Assembly: GCF_029761915.1 (NCBI RefSeq)
Contig: NZ_CP121695.1
Span: forward strand, 1 to 64,000
DNA length: 64,000 nucleotides
Direction of reading: 5' to 3'
Origin: Bradyrhizobium sp. CB1650
Lineage (GTDB): Bacteria > Pseudomonadota > Alphaproteobacteria > Rhizobiales > Xanthobacteraceae
Below are positions 47,596-55,800 of this stretch, one piece after another. The position numbers and the translations under genes were made by a program. Position 1 is the stretch's first letter, and the number at the start of each line of letters is the position of its first letter. Under the pieces are notes generated by a model. It worked only from the letters and a program-made list of their open reading frames with translations. It had not been told where the DNA came from and searched no databases.

Positions 47596-48772
47596 CGCCC
47601 GTACGAAGGAGCAAAAGCGCGATGAACGCGGACATGGAGGCGGTCGCGCTGATCCACAGCGCGCCGCGACCGAGATGCTCCACCATTATCCCGAGGATCA
47701 GGGGCGCCGCCGCGCCTGTCAGACGGGAAGGGAGCGAAATCATGCCGACCCGCTTCCCGAATCCCGCTGGCCCGAACAACGCCAACGGCAACGTGCCGCG
47801 CGCGATCGTGATGATCCCGTTGCCGGCGCCGTAAAGGACGGCGAAAACCGGGGCGAAGAACGAGCCTCCTGCGATCAGCGTGGCGACGCCGATCGGGTTC
47901 ATGAGCATGGCGAGTCTTGCCGACAACAGCGGATGGAATCGGCCGAGGAGACCCGCTTCGAGCAGACGAGCGCCGACTTGGGCAGGCCCGACCAACGTTC
48001 CTGCGAGCAAGGCGTGAGCCGGCGTCGCGCCGAATGCGACCAGCATCGTCGGTAGGATGGCCGAGACGCCCGAACTGACGAAGCTTGCCGCCGCGAACAT
48101 GTAGGCGAGCACGCCCATCGCGAAGTTTTCGCTCTGGCCCCCTCGATGTGAGCTCCGGCCAGATGCCGGGTCCGAAGTCTGATCCTGCGGCGTGGCACGC
48201 GGCAGCGAGAGATTGAGCGGCAGCGCGAGGAAGACGTGAATGACGGCCCATACCTGGCAGGCAGCGCGCCAGCCATACTCAGCATCCAACCAGGTCGTGA
48301 GCGGCCAGCCGACGGTGCTGGCGAACCCGGCGATCAAGGTGATGCCTGTGATCGATTTTCGGGAGCCCGTTCCGTAGATGCGGGCAAGCGTCGCGAACGC
48401 AGCTTCGTAAAGGCCCATGCCCATGCCGATCCCGAGCAGCATCCAGGCGGCGATCAATAGTACCGCTCCATGGGCGCTGGATAGCAGCAGCAAGCCCGCG
48501 GCAAACACAGCGTTCGAGGTCGCGAGCAGGAGGCGTCCTCCGAACCGGTCGATCGCGTGACCGACGCGCGGCCCGAGAAGTCCGGAAATGACGAGAGCGC
48601 CCGAGAGCGCCGCGAACACCCAGGTCGGCGTGAGGCCCACATCCTTCGCTATGGGCCCAGCAAGGACGGCAGGGAGATAATAGCTCGATGCCCACGCGAT
48701 GGTTTGACCCGTGCCGAGTCCGATAACGACGGCGACAGGGCCCAGCGTGCGCCCCGCAGAAACCTCGCTCAT
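47552..48772 (-). CDS. MFS transporter (proximal)
   Basis: 406 residues from MSEVSAGRTLGPVAVVIGLG, with about twelve helices and the motif GHAIDRFGGRLLL after helix 2. Its ATG overlaps the flavoprotein stop (ATGA), a sign of translational coupling. Sits in an ars-type operon, so efflux of an arsenical or antimonial is plausible. Not assigned to ArsK or ArsJ. Confidence 0.85.
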   Translation of the reverse strand: MSEVSAGRTLGPVAVVIGLGTGQTIAWASSYYLPAVLAGPIAKDVGLTPTWVFAALSGALVISGLLGPRVGHAIDRFGGRLLLATSNAVFAAGLLLLSSAHGAVLLIAAWMLLGIGMGMGLYEAAFATLARIYGTGSRKSITGITLIAGFASTVGWPLTTWLDAEYGWRAACQVWAVIHVFLALPLNLSLPRATPQDQTSDPASGRSSHRGGQSENFAMGVLAYMFAAASFVSSGVSAILPTMLVAFGATPAHALLAGTLVGPAQVGARLLEAGLLGRFHPLLSARLAMLMNPIGVATLIAGGSFFAPVFAVLYGAGNGIITIARGTLPLALFGPAGFGKRVGMISLPSRLTGAAAPLILGIMVEHLGRGALWISATASMSAFIALLLLRTGDATSQPVQVGGQNS

Positions 48773-50136
48773 GAACAACCACACCCCGAAGCGCCGGCCT
48801 TCTTTGCCGTTTCGTCGGCCACGCAGCACGCGGACGCGCTCTCCTTCGCAGGGCCACCGCAGCAGCTCGATGAGGCTCCGCTCTCGACGCCGGCGCGCGT
48901 GCAGACGCCTGTCTCGGGCAGCTCCAGCTCGACCCGCTCGGCAGCTTCCTTATCGCCGGCGATGTCGGCCACGATCGAGCGGACCTGTTCGTAGCCGGTG
49001 ATCATGAGGAAGGTCGGCGCCCGGCCGTAGGATTTGATGCCGGCGAGGTAGAAGCCGGGGTCGTCCTGGGCGAGTTCGCGCGCCCCATGTGGCCGCACGG
49101 TGCCGCAGGAGTGCTCGTTGGGATCGATCAGCGGCGCCAGCGCCACGGGCGCCTCGATCGCAGGGTCGAGCCGGAGGCGGATTTCGCTCAGGAACGAGAG
49201 GTCCGGACGAAAGCCGGTCGCGACGACTAGCTCGTCGACCACGACGCTGCGCCCGCGGCACGCGGACGAGGTCGCGATCCGGAGGCGGCCGTCGGCCTGC
49301 GTAATGGCGGCGACGGGAAAGCCGGCTTCGACCTGGACCTGACCGGATCCGACGACGGAAGCGAAGTGGGCGCCGAGTTCGCCGCGGGCGGCCAGCTTGT
49401 CGTTCGCTCCGCCACCGAAGGCCTTGGCCGGGTCCGTCCCGCGCAGGAGCCAGATCGGGCGGGTCCGGGACGCCTGCTGCGCCAAAGTCGTCAGGTCGAT
49501 CAAAGTGCCGATCGCCGAGTGCCCCGCGCCTAGCACCGCCACCGTCTTGCCGGCGAAGCGCGGCCGCTCCTTTCCGAGGACGTCGGGCAGGCCGTAGGAA
49601 ATCCGGTCGGCTGCCTCGCGTTCACCGAGTGCAGCCAGGCCGCCGGCACCGGCGGGGTTGGGCGAAGCCCAGGTCCCGGACGCGTCGATCACCGCATCCG
49701 CGCGCAGCGTCTCCGGCCCCTTGCCGTTCTGGCAGCGGATTTCGAACTGGGCCTGCTCGCAACCCTTGGTCTTCGCCTTGTCGAAGCCAGCGCGCCCGAC
49801 GGCGGTGACGCGGCAGGAGGTCCGGATCACTTCGCGCAGCGGCGTCTTGGTAGCCAGCGGCTCGATGTAACGTTCGAGGAGTTCGGCCCCGGTCGGGTAG
49901 ACATGCGGATCCGGCGAATTCCAGCCGGTCGGCGCGAGCAGGCGCGCGGCGGCCTTGTCGACGTTGTACTCCCACGGCGAGAACAACTGCACGTGCTGCC
50001 ACTGCCGCACGGAATGCCCGGCTTCAGGCCCCGCCTCGAGCACGATCGGCGTCATGCCGCGCTCCATGACGTGGGCCGCGGCGGCGAGGCCAACGGGGCC
50101 TGCTCCGATAATTGCGACCGTCTTCCCTGCGTGCAT
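48769..50136 (-). CDS. FAD/NAD(P)-dependent flavoprotein with Cys-rich tail
   Basis: 455 residues from MHAGKTVAIIGAGPVGLAAA. The first Rossmann motif is GAGPVGLAAA and the second GAGHSAIGT; VVATGFRPD is the conserved ATG. Such monooxygenase-like flavoproteins occur in ars operons, where they may oxidise organoarsenicals. The C-terminus (about 415-455) is unusually Cys-rich (SSCCGGP, ACCVAD, GCGCS), suggesting metalloid binding. It follows arsR directly. Confidence 0.86.
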   Translation of the reverse strand: MHAGKTVAIIGAGPVGLAAAAHVMERGMTPIVLEAGPEAGHSVRQWQHVQLFSPWEYNVDKAAARLLAPTGWNSPDPHVYPTGAELLERYIEPLATKTPLREVIRTSCRVTAVGRAGFDKAKTKGCEQAQFEIRCQNGKGPETLRADAVIDASGTWASPNPAGAGGLAALGEREAADRISYGLPDVLGKERPRFAGKTVAVLGAGHSAIGTLIDLTTLAQQASRTRPIWLLRGTDPAKAFGGGANDKLAARGELGAHFASVVGSGQVQVEAGFPVAAITQADGRLRIATSSACRGRSVVVDELVVATGFRPDLSFLSEIRLRLDPAIEAPVALAPLIDPNEHSCGTVRPHGARELAQDDPGFYLAGIKSYGRAPTFLMITGYEQVRSIVADIAGDKEAAERVELELPETGVCTRAGVESGASSSCCGGPAKESASACCVADETAKKAGASGCGCS

Positions 50137-50182
50137 CGGATTCTCCCATCCTTCTAGAAACATCGAACGATCCGGCAAAAAA

Positions 50183-50500
50183 TCAGGCCGCCGGCCGGGC
50201 CTCCTTGCAGTCCGCCTCGTCGGCGCAGCACTCGGCGACCAGGAACCCAACCAAGCTCCGCATCGTGTCATATTCGGCATGGCAGACGAGGGTCGTACCC
50301 TCGCGCACCTGCGAGATCAGGCCGACGGCGACGAGAGCCTTGACGTGATGCGACAGCGTGGACGCGGGAATCTTCAGCCGCTCCTGCAACCGCCCGACCG
50401 GCATGCCTGCGTGGCCGGCGCGGACAAGCGTCCGGTAGATCTTCAGCCGGGTCGGGTTGCCCAGCGCTTCCAGGTGTGCGGCGGCGTCATCGATCTTCAT
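50183..50500 (-). CDS. ArsR-type repressor
   Basis: 105 residues, MKIDDAAAHLEALGNPTRLK, a canonical ArsR/SmtB winged helix (ASTLSHHVKALVAVGLISQ). The Cys pair near the C-terminus (CADEADC) could bind As(III). It is the first gene of the minus-strand operon. Its start is 40 bp from an imperfect inverted repeat. Confidence 0.9.
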   Translation of the reverse strand: MKIDDAAAHLEALGNPTRLKIYRTLVRAGHAGMPVGRLQERLKIPASTLSHHVKALVAVGLISQVREGTTLVCHAEYDTMRSLVGFLVAECCADEADCKEARPAA

Positions 50501-50539
50501 GGCCACACCATAAACCCGTCCGTTCGAGTGGTCAACCAT

Positions 50540-50650
50540 ATTTCTAGAATATTGGAAATAGCGATCCGCTCCATGTCCTGCCGGCACGCCTTCCGCCTCG
50601 AATCCGATTGACGCGGCCAGAATATTTCCATAAGTCTGGATATATGGAAA
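50540..50650. promoter_or_regulatory. Operators of the divergent arsR pair
   Basis: Two inverted repeats: ATTTC...GAAAT at 50540-50559 and a perfect 8-bp TTTCCATA (50625-50632)/TATGGAAA (50643-50650). The right arm of the latter contains the ATG (50644) of the plus-strand regulator, so it could block both transcription and translation start. Confidence 0.55.
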
Positions 50651-51006
50651 CAGAAGAAGCCGTCCTGGCGCTCGCCGCCCTTTCCCAGTCGACCCGTCTG
50701 GAGGCCTTCCGGACACTGGTCCGGCACGAACCCGACGGTCTTGCGGCCGGCGACCTCGCCCGCCTGTTGGAAGTCCCGCCGAATACGCTTTCGGCGCATC
50801 TGGCGATCTTGACCCGAGCCCGCCTGGTGACCTCCGAACGGCGCAGCCGCTCGATCGTCTACCGCGCCAGTCTCACTGAATTCCGCGACGTCGCGGTATT
50901 CCTGCTGCGGGACTGCTGCGGCGGGCGGCCGGAAGTTTGCGAACCGGTCGTCGAAAGCCTGCAATCCTGCTGCTCTCCGAAACGAAAGGAGCGAACCCGT
51001 GGCTGA
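50644..51006 (+). CDS. Second ArsR-type repressor
   Basis: 120 residues, METEEAVLALAALSQSTRLE. Winged-helix DNA-recognition part is PPNTLSAHLAILTRARLV. Three Cys clusters (DCCGG, VCEP, SCCS) at the C-terminus could bind metalloid. It overlaps the arsC start by 8 bp. The start codon lies in the operator, which implies autoregulation. Confidence 0.88.
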   Translation: METEEAVLALAALSQSTRLEAFRTLVRHEPDGLAAGDLARLLEVPPNTLSAHLAILTRARLVTSERRSRSIVYRASLTEFRDVAVFLLRDCCGGRPEVCEPVVESLQSCCSPKRKERTRG

Positions 51007-51355
51007 TCACCGCTTCAATGTCCTATTCCTCTGCACCGGCAACTCGGCGCGCTCGATCCTCGCCGAGTCGATCCTTCGAAAGGACGGGGCTGGCCGCTTC
51101 CAGGCCTTCTCCGCCGGCAGCACGCCGAAAGGCGCTGTGCACCCGCTGGCGCTGCGGACGCTGGAAAGCATGGACTACCCGATCGACGGGATGCGCTCGA
51201 AGAGCTGGTTGGAGTTCGCCGCGCCCGATGCGCCGGTCATGGATTTCGTCTTCACCGTCTGCGACAACGCCGCCGGCGAGGCCTGCCCCATCTGGCCCGG
51301 TCAGCCGATGACCGCGCACTGGGGCATCGAGGATCCCGCCGGGGCAGATTCGTAG
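50999..51355 (+). CDS. arsC: Arsenate reductase, LMW-phosphatase type, truncated
   Basis: Starts with GTG overlapping the repressor gene. The active-site P-loop CTGNSARS (CX5R with catalytic Cys12) and the resolving-Cys region CDNAAGEACPIW are intact. The protein ends at residue 118 with HWGIEDPAGADS, whereas relatives continue for a further helical part of about 50-60 residues. The last codons after EDPA do not look family-like, so the 3' end was probably lost by an insertion or deletion at about 51340. Activity is uncertain. Confidence 0.85.
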   Translation: MADHRFNVLFLCTGNSARSILAESILRKDGAGRFQAFSAGSTPKGAVHPLALRTLESMDYPIDGMRSKSWLEFAAPDAPVMDFVFTVCDNAAGEACPIWPGQPMTAHWGIEDPAGADS

Positions 51356-51536
51356 ATACATCCACTCGCGCCACCACTCTCGCAAATTCAACAATGAGAA
51401 CCCGGCTGTCCCCGGTCCAGCCACCATTTCGCTTTTTGCGTATATTATGCCTCGCGGGGAAGCCACGTCCCAGCCGAAGCAGAAGACACAAGAGGCCCAC
51501 CTGAGCCGCTCGACCATCAAAAGAAGCTGCTTCTTG

Positions 51537-51556
51537 AATCCTTGAAATTAAGGATT
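51537..51556. promoter_or_regulatory. Palindrome upstream of XRE gene
   Basis: AATCCTT/AAGGATT 7-bp arms with a GAAATT spacer; a likely operator for the downstream XRE regulator. The 10 bp TAAGGATTAT at 51549-51558 recurs inverted at 62981-62990, at the end of the last tniQ gene. Confidence 0.45.
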
Positions 51557-51636
51557 ATTGCTGTGGCGTGCGTTGGCAGGGGTTCTCCTTGCCTCTTTTT
51601 ACTTTGACGCGCGGCAAAGGATTTGCGGGAAAAGAC

Positions 51637-51882
51637 GTGGCAGAATCTGAGTCCTTCGCAAAAATCCAAAAGCGGGTGCGGGCTGCGCTTGGCCAGAGGG
51701 TCAAGGACCTGAGACATTCCCGCAAGCGGAGCCAGGCCGACTTGGCAGAAGACGCTGGTATCCGTCGTGCTCTGGTAAGCCAGATCGAGCGAGGGGATGC
51801 CAATCCCCGCCTGGACACGATCCTGCGTATCGCATCGGCACTTAAAGTTGAACCGGCTGCGCTACTGAGCTTGAAGGGTTAA
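51637..51882 (+). CDS. XRE-family transcriptional regulator
   Basis: About 81 residues from a GTG (longer starts possible). The HTH is typical: LRHSRKRSQADLAEDAGIRRALVSQIERG followed by NPRLDTILRIASALKVEP. Probably controls the following genes or the transposon. The palindrome at 51537 is in the right place to be its operator. Confidence 0.85.
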   Translation: MAESESFAKIQKRVRAALGQRVKDLRHSRKRSQADLAEDAGIRRALVSQIERGDANPRLDTILRIASALKVEPAALLSLKG

Positions 51883-52162
51883 ATCCATCAAAAGATAGAA
51901 CGTCGAATTGTTCGTCAAAACTTTCGACGAGTCGAAAGTGAGACACGACGGCCACAGGTTCGACGCAATCTTAGTGTACGCTATATCATACATCGCTTGG
52001 TGGAGCATTCTATCGGGCGCCTGCAGCCGACCAAGCTTCGCGATTGCTGCGCCAGCGACAGCACGACGGATTGGCACCTCCTTCATAGAAAATGAGCGAA
52101 GCTCACCAGCGCCGATCAGGAAGAATCCCGTCCTCACCTCCAACCTATCGGGACTCCGCATC

Positions 52163-52759
52163 ATGCTTGTTCAGTTTCCAAAATCTCGCCATGCCCACGC
52201 ACGCCCCTTCCTATTCACAAGTCCGAAATGCCGCGCCGCCATACCCGTGCACGACATTCTTCTTCGATATGCGCTGGAACAGGCTTCATTGGACTCTTCA
52301 GTCCGCGAAATCGAATATCGAAGCGGCCCTCAGATAGACTGCCCGCCAATCTCGCTGGCGGGCGCGGTTCTTCGAAAAGAGGGCGGTCAATTTCTCCTTC
52401 GCGTACATGCTACCCGACCCCGGCGCAGCGAGGAGGAACACGCCCGACTCAACTTCGTCTTGGAGCGCCATGGCCTCCGATTGCTCGAGCGGGATTCGCA
52501 AGATTTGTACCGCGAACCGCTATTTTCGAATGCGCGGGCTGTTTGGTCTCATAGGGACCGGCACGTATCGCTTATGGATCGACTGAAGATTGCGGTAGCG
52601 CTCGAAGAGGGCCCCCAATCCATCATTGAACTCGAAGATCGCGCTCGCCTAACTTGCGACGTTGTTGCAGTAGTCTGTGCTCTTACCTGCGAGAACCTTG
52701 TGAGATTGAATCTCCACGACGTCGCTCTCGGTCCGCAAACAATTGTGCTTGGACCTTAG
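52163..52759 (+). CDS. TnsA-like protein lacking catalytic residues
   Basis: 198 residues from MLVQFPKSRHAHARPFLFTS; a longer in-frame start at 51908 is possible. By eye the C-terminal half (PLFSNARAVWS, LMDRLKIAVALEEGP, SIIELEDRARL, CENLVRLNL) parallels the C-terminal domain of TnsA at 55801 (PRLGNAELIVS, TIRELRAASKL, ARGQLIPVD). In the N-terminal half the nuclease EVK strand has become LRVHAT and the Asp is absent. It is therefore probably catalytically dead. The relation is an inference. Confidence 0.5.
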   Translation: MLVQFPKSRHAHARPFLFTSPKCRAAIPVHDILLRYALEQASLDSSVREIEYRSGPQIDCPPISLAGAVLRKEGGQFLLRVHATRPRRSEEEHARLNFVLERHGLRLLERDSQDLYREPLFSNARAVWSHRDRHVSLMDRLKIAVALEEGPQSIIELEDRARLTCDVVAVVCALTCENLVRLNLHDVALGPQTIVLGP

Positions 52760-52906
52760 ACACTGCCACTTCGACCGCCTTTCGCTGGGCCGTCTCGACG
52801 GCCGTAGCAAGCGGGGAGTGAAACGGCCGAGCTCGTCGACGATATAAGGACGCGCGGATCGTGTCTAACAGATCGGTCTGCGCGATCTCGGCTTCGCGCG
52901 ATCATA

Positions 52907-53143
52907 GTGACGACGGAGGCCAACGCGAACCTCGACTGGTCTCACCGCGATCGCCCGGTGCCGGTCGATTTGAGGATGCGCGTGCTGCGGATCCCGATCG
53001 ATCACAGGCCGCTGCTGCTCGGCCGCCTGCTCGACGCCATCCGTTCTGACCGCGATCCCATCGCGGGCGTGCTGACGATGGCCTGCTCCGATCTTCTCGG
53101 AATCGATTTGACGTGCGGTCCGCTCGGACCGCTCTCCTTGTGA
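52907..53143 (+). CDS. Small protein preceding FtsH-like gene (78 aa)
   Basis: MTTEANANLDWSHRDRPVPV then DHRPLLLGRLLDAIRSD. Its stop lies 10 bp before the protease gene, so they are probably co-transcribed. No known family. An adaptor or regulator of the protease would fit the position. Confidence 0.55.
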   Translation: MTTEANANLDWSHRDRPVPVDLRMRVLRIPIDHRPLLLGRLLDAIRSDRDPIAGVLTMACSDLLGIDLTCGPLGPLSL

Positions 53144-53153
53144 GGTCACGTTC

Positions 53154-55304
53154 ATGAAGAAACCTACCAGCCGCCGCCCTTCCAAGAAGCCCGCTGTCAA
53201 CTACCGGATGGCGCCCAAGAGACTCGTCGACCTGACGTGCTCGCCTAGAAAGCTCTTCACGGACCGCTGCTTCGACGTCATGAATCGCAGATTCGTAGAC
53301 CTGAATCCGCCGTCGGACGACTTCGAAATTGAGGCCGGTGATCGAGAAGACGAGAGTGCGCCGTCCAAACCGGTGAAGCGTGGCCGGCAATCCGCGTTGA
53401 CCGCGGTGATCGGCGCGGCCTTCGAGGCCGTGGTCTCGAAGCAGATCTCCCGCAAGCTGGAGCACGGTCAGGCGCTCGCGGCCATCGTGGTTGTGCCCTC
53501 GCCCGCCTGGGTCGGGCCTATGACGAATTACTTCCGCGTGACCTTCGGTGGCCGCTGGCTGCTGCAGGCCCGCGATGGCAAAAGCCGGACCCAGAACAGC
53601 GAGATCGGGTCGGACGAGGTCTCGCGCGATTTGGCGCGGGGATTGTGTGTAGCCGGCATTTCCGCCGACGCCATGCTGCTTCCGCGCGCCTTGGTCGCCT
53701 CCGTCGACATCACGGTTCATGTCGCGCCGCCCACGTCGGCCGTGCTGCGCACCGCAATCGCTCGCTTCGCCAAACGGCCGCCGAAAGACCTTCCGCCAGG
53801 GCTGGGCCTCGGTCTCGATCTGCATGAGATTGTTGCCTGCTTCCGGCCCGGATCCGGACCCCAGAAGATCGCCCGGCGGCTCGAATCCGCGACGTTAGCG
53901 CTGCGCGGGGGCGAGCACGGCGTGCGGGTGCCCGACCTCGCTGAAGCGCTCGAGTACGGAGAGGCCAGGACTTGGGGCATGCAGCTCGCGCGAGATTTGG
54001 GCGACTATCGTAAGGGTCTCATTTCGTGGAATGATCTACCTAAGGGTGTCGTGCTAGTTTCTGAGCCGGGCCTGGGGAAGTCTCTGTACGCGCATAGCCT
54101 CTCTCGCCATTGCGGGCTGCCGATCGTGGTCTCGAGCGTTGCGGACTGGTTTACGCAGGGACGATCTTATTTGGATGAGGTCATCAGATCGATGCGTGCC
54201 GTCTTCGACAAGGCCGCAGCGCTTGCCGGCAGCCCAAATAGGGAATACAACCATAAAGTGAAATCTGGATGCATTCTATTTCTAGATGAAATTGATGCAA
54301 TTCCGAATCGTGCAACCCTTGACGGCCGCAATCGTGACTTTTGGCTGCCGATTTTGACAGACCTCCTTTTGAGGCTGGATAACGCCTGCGATCCGCGTGC
54401 CGGCGTGATCCTGGTTTCGGCGACTAACAATCCACAGGGCATCGATCCCGCGTTGCTCCGTCCGGGACGGCTCGAGAAGATGATCAAGATCGAGCGCCCG
54501 GGCCCCGAGGGCGTGCTGAACATTCTCAAGTTTCACGTCGCCGGCGCGGTGCCTGAGCGGGAGCTCGCCGAACTGGCTGCCGTGGCGGACCGCTCGACGG
54601 GCGCGGAAATCATGGCCTGGGTCCGGGAAGCCCGCCGCATCGCCCGCCAGGCGGGGCGGCCGCTCAAAGCCGACGATTTGCGCGCCGCGGCGATGAACGT
54701 GAAGGAGCTGCCGCCAGAGACGGACTGGCGTATCTGCGTCCATGAGGCGGGCCACGCGGCTTCCGCGCTCGCCATCGGCCACGGTCAGGTCATGCACTGC
54801 GTGGTGGGGTCGCGCGTCGGGACGGAAAACCGCACGCTAATCAACGCGGACCAGGGCGACCTGGCGACGCGGAGCACGATCGAAGACCGGGCGACCGTGC
54901 TGTTGGCCGGCCGCTCGGCCGAGCGCGTGCTGCTCAAGGATGGTCAGTCGATCGGCGCCGGTGGAGATTCCGAATCCGACATCGGCCTTGCCACGGAAGC
55001 CATCGCTTCCCTTCACCTGTCCTGGGGTTTGGGGTCAACCGTCAGCTATCTCGGGACCCGTAGCCAGGTCGTCGAGGCCGTGCGTTACGACAGCTCGCTA
55101 CGCGCTCTGGTCGAAGCCGACCTCCAGAGGCTGCAGGCGCGGGCCGACAAGATCGTGGAGATCCATCGCGACGCCGTCGTTGCCATCGCGAAGGCGCTGC
55201 AGAAGAGCCGGCAACTGCGCGGCGATGCCGTCCGCGCGATCTTCGAACAGCACCTGCCGGTCCGGGCCGGCAAAGTGAAGGGGGCCAAGTCGTGCTTGTC
55301 GTGA
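53154..55304 (+). CDS. Soluble FtsH-like AAA ATPase with M41 metallopeptidase domain
   Basis: 716 residues. An N-terminal extension of about 280 residues has no membrane segment, unlike true FtsH. AAA motifs follow: Walker A SEPGLGKS (303-310, a divergent loop), Walker B LFLDEID (375-381), sensor SATN (422-425) and Arg-finger region LLRPGR (434-439). The peptidase has HEAGH (530-534) and a later Asp in SESDIGLATEA as third zinc ligand. It is thus likely an active ATP-driven cytoplasmic protease. Operon with small genes on both sides. The target is unknown. Confidence 0.85.
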   Translation: MKKPTSRRPSKKPAVNYRMAPKRLVDLTCSPRKLFTDRCFDVMNRRFVDLNPPSDDFEIEAGDREDESAPSKPVKRGRQSALTAVIGAAFEAVVSKQISRKLEHGQALAAIVVVPSPAWVGPMTNYFRVTFGGRWLLQARDGKSRTQNSEIGSDEVSRDLARGLCVAGISADAMLLPRALVASVDITVHVAPPTSAVLRTAIARFAKRPPKDLPPGLGLGLDLHEIVACFRPGSGPQKIARRLESATLALRGGEHGVRVPDLAEALEYGEARTWGMQLARDLGDYRKGLISWNDLPKGVVLVSEPGLGKSLYAHSLSRHCGLPIVVSSVADWFTQGRSYLDEVIRSMRAVFDKAAALAGSPNREYNHKVKSGCILFLDEIDAIPNRATLDGRNRDFWLPILTDLLLRLDNACDPRAGVILVSATNNPQGIDPALLRPGRLEKMIKIERPGPEGVLNILKFHVAGAVPERELAELAAVADRSTGAEIMAWVREARRIARQAGRPLKADDLRAAAMNVKELPPETDWRICVHEAGHAASALAIGHGQVMHCVVGSRVGTENRTLINADQGDLATRSTIEDRATVLLAGRSAERVLLKDGQSIGAGGDSESDIGLATEAIASLHLSWGLGSTVSYLGTRSQVVEAVRYDSSLRALVEADLQRLQARADKIVEIHRDAVVAIAKALQKSRQLRGDAVRAIFEQHLPVRAGKVKGAKSCLS

Positions 55305-55558
55305 CCATCGAACTGGTGCCCGGAGGGTTCGAGCCGATGCGGCGCACGATCGGCAGCATCCGCATCTCGAACGAAACCGATCTGGCGAAGGTGAGCAACT
55401 ACCGCATCGTCGCCCAGGAGGCGGCGAACCGCCTGACAGGCGATCCGGCCGGCATCGCCGAGTGCATGGTCCGCGACCACCCGCGCCAGCAGCGCGTGTG
55501 GGCTCTGCTTCAGAAGGCGTGCGAGGAGCTCATGAAGGCCGATTTCGTCGAGCTATAG
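55292..55558 (+). CDS. Small protein coupled to the FtsH-like gene (88 aa)
   Basis: Starts with GTG inside the last codons of the protease gene (13-bp overlap): MLVVTIELVPGGFEPMRRTI. It contains a beta-rich start (TIGSIRISNETD) and a helical end (VWALLQKACEELMKADF). Overlap argues for a stoichiometric partner. No known family. Confidence 0.6.
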   Translation: MLVVTIELVPGGFEPMRRTIGSIRISNETDLAKVSNYRIVAQEAANRLTGDPAGIAECMVRDHPRQQRVWALLQKACEELMKADFVEL

Positions 55559-55800
55559 CGACCGAGCGGAGATCGACCAAATCGCCGATGCGGGCGGCAC
55601 GCCTAGGCAAGGTTGAAAAGTAACAGCTTGCGATGCGGAGATTACCAGCCGTTCACCAACACCGGTTCACCAAGGATTCATCACGCCATCATCGCAGGCG
55701 CGAGGAAAACCTTTCCGCAACTTCAATTTGAGTAGCGTGCAGATCCGTTTCCCGCCTTCGGCACGGACCTGTCCGCCGCCTCCCACGGAAGCCATAGCTA

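Noticed and set aside
55649..55676. CGTTCACCAA/GGTTCACCAA pair as TnsB-binding sites before tnsA
   Set aside because: Only two short copies 12-13 bp apart, no TGT end and no counterpart at the other side.
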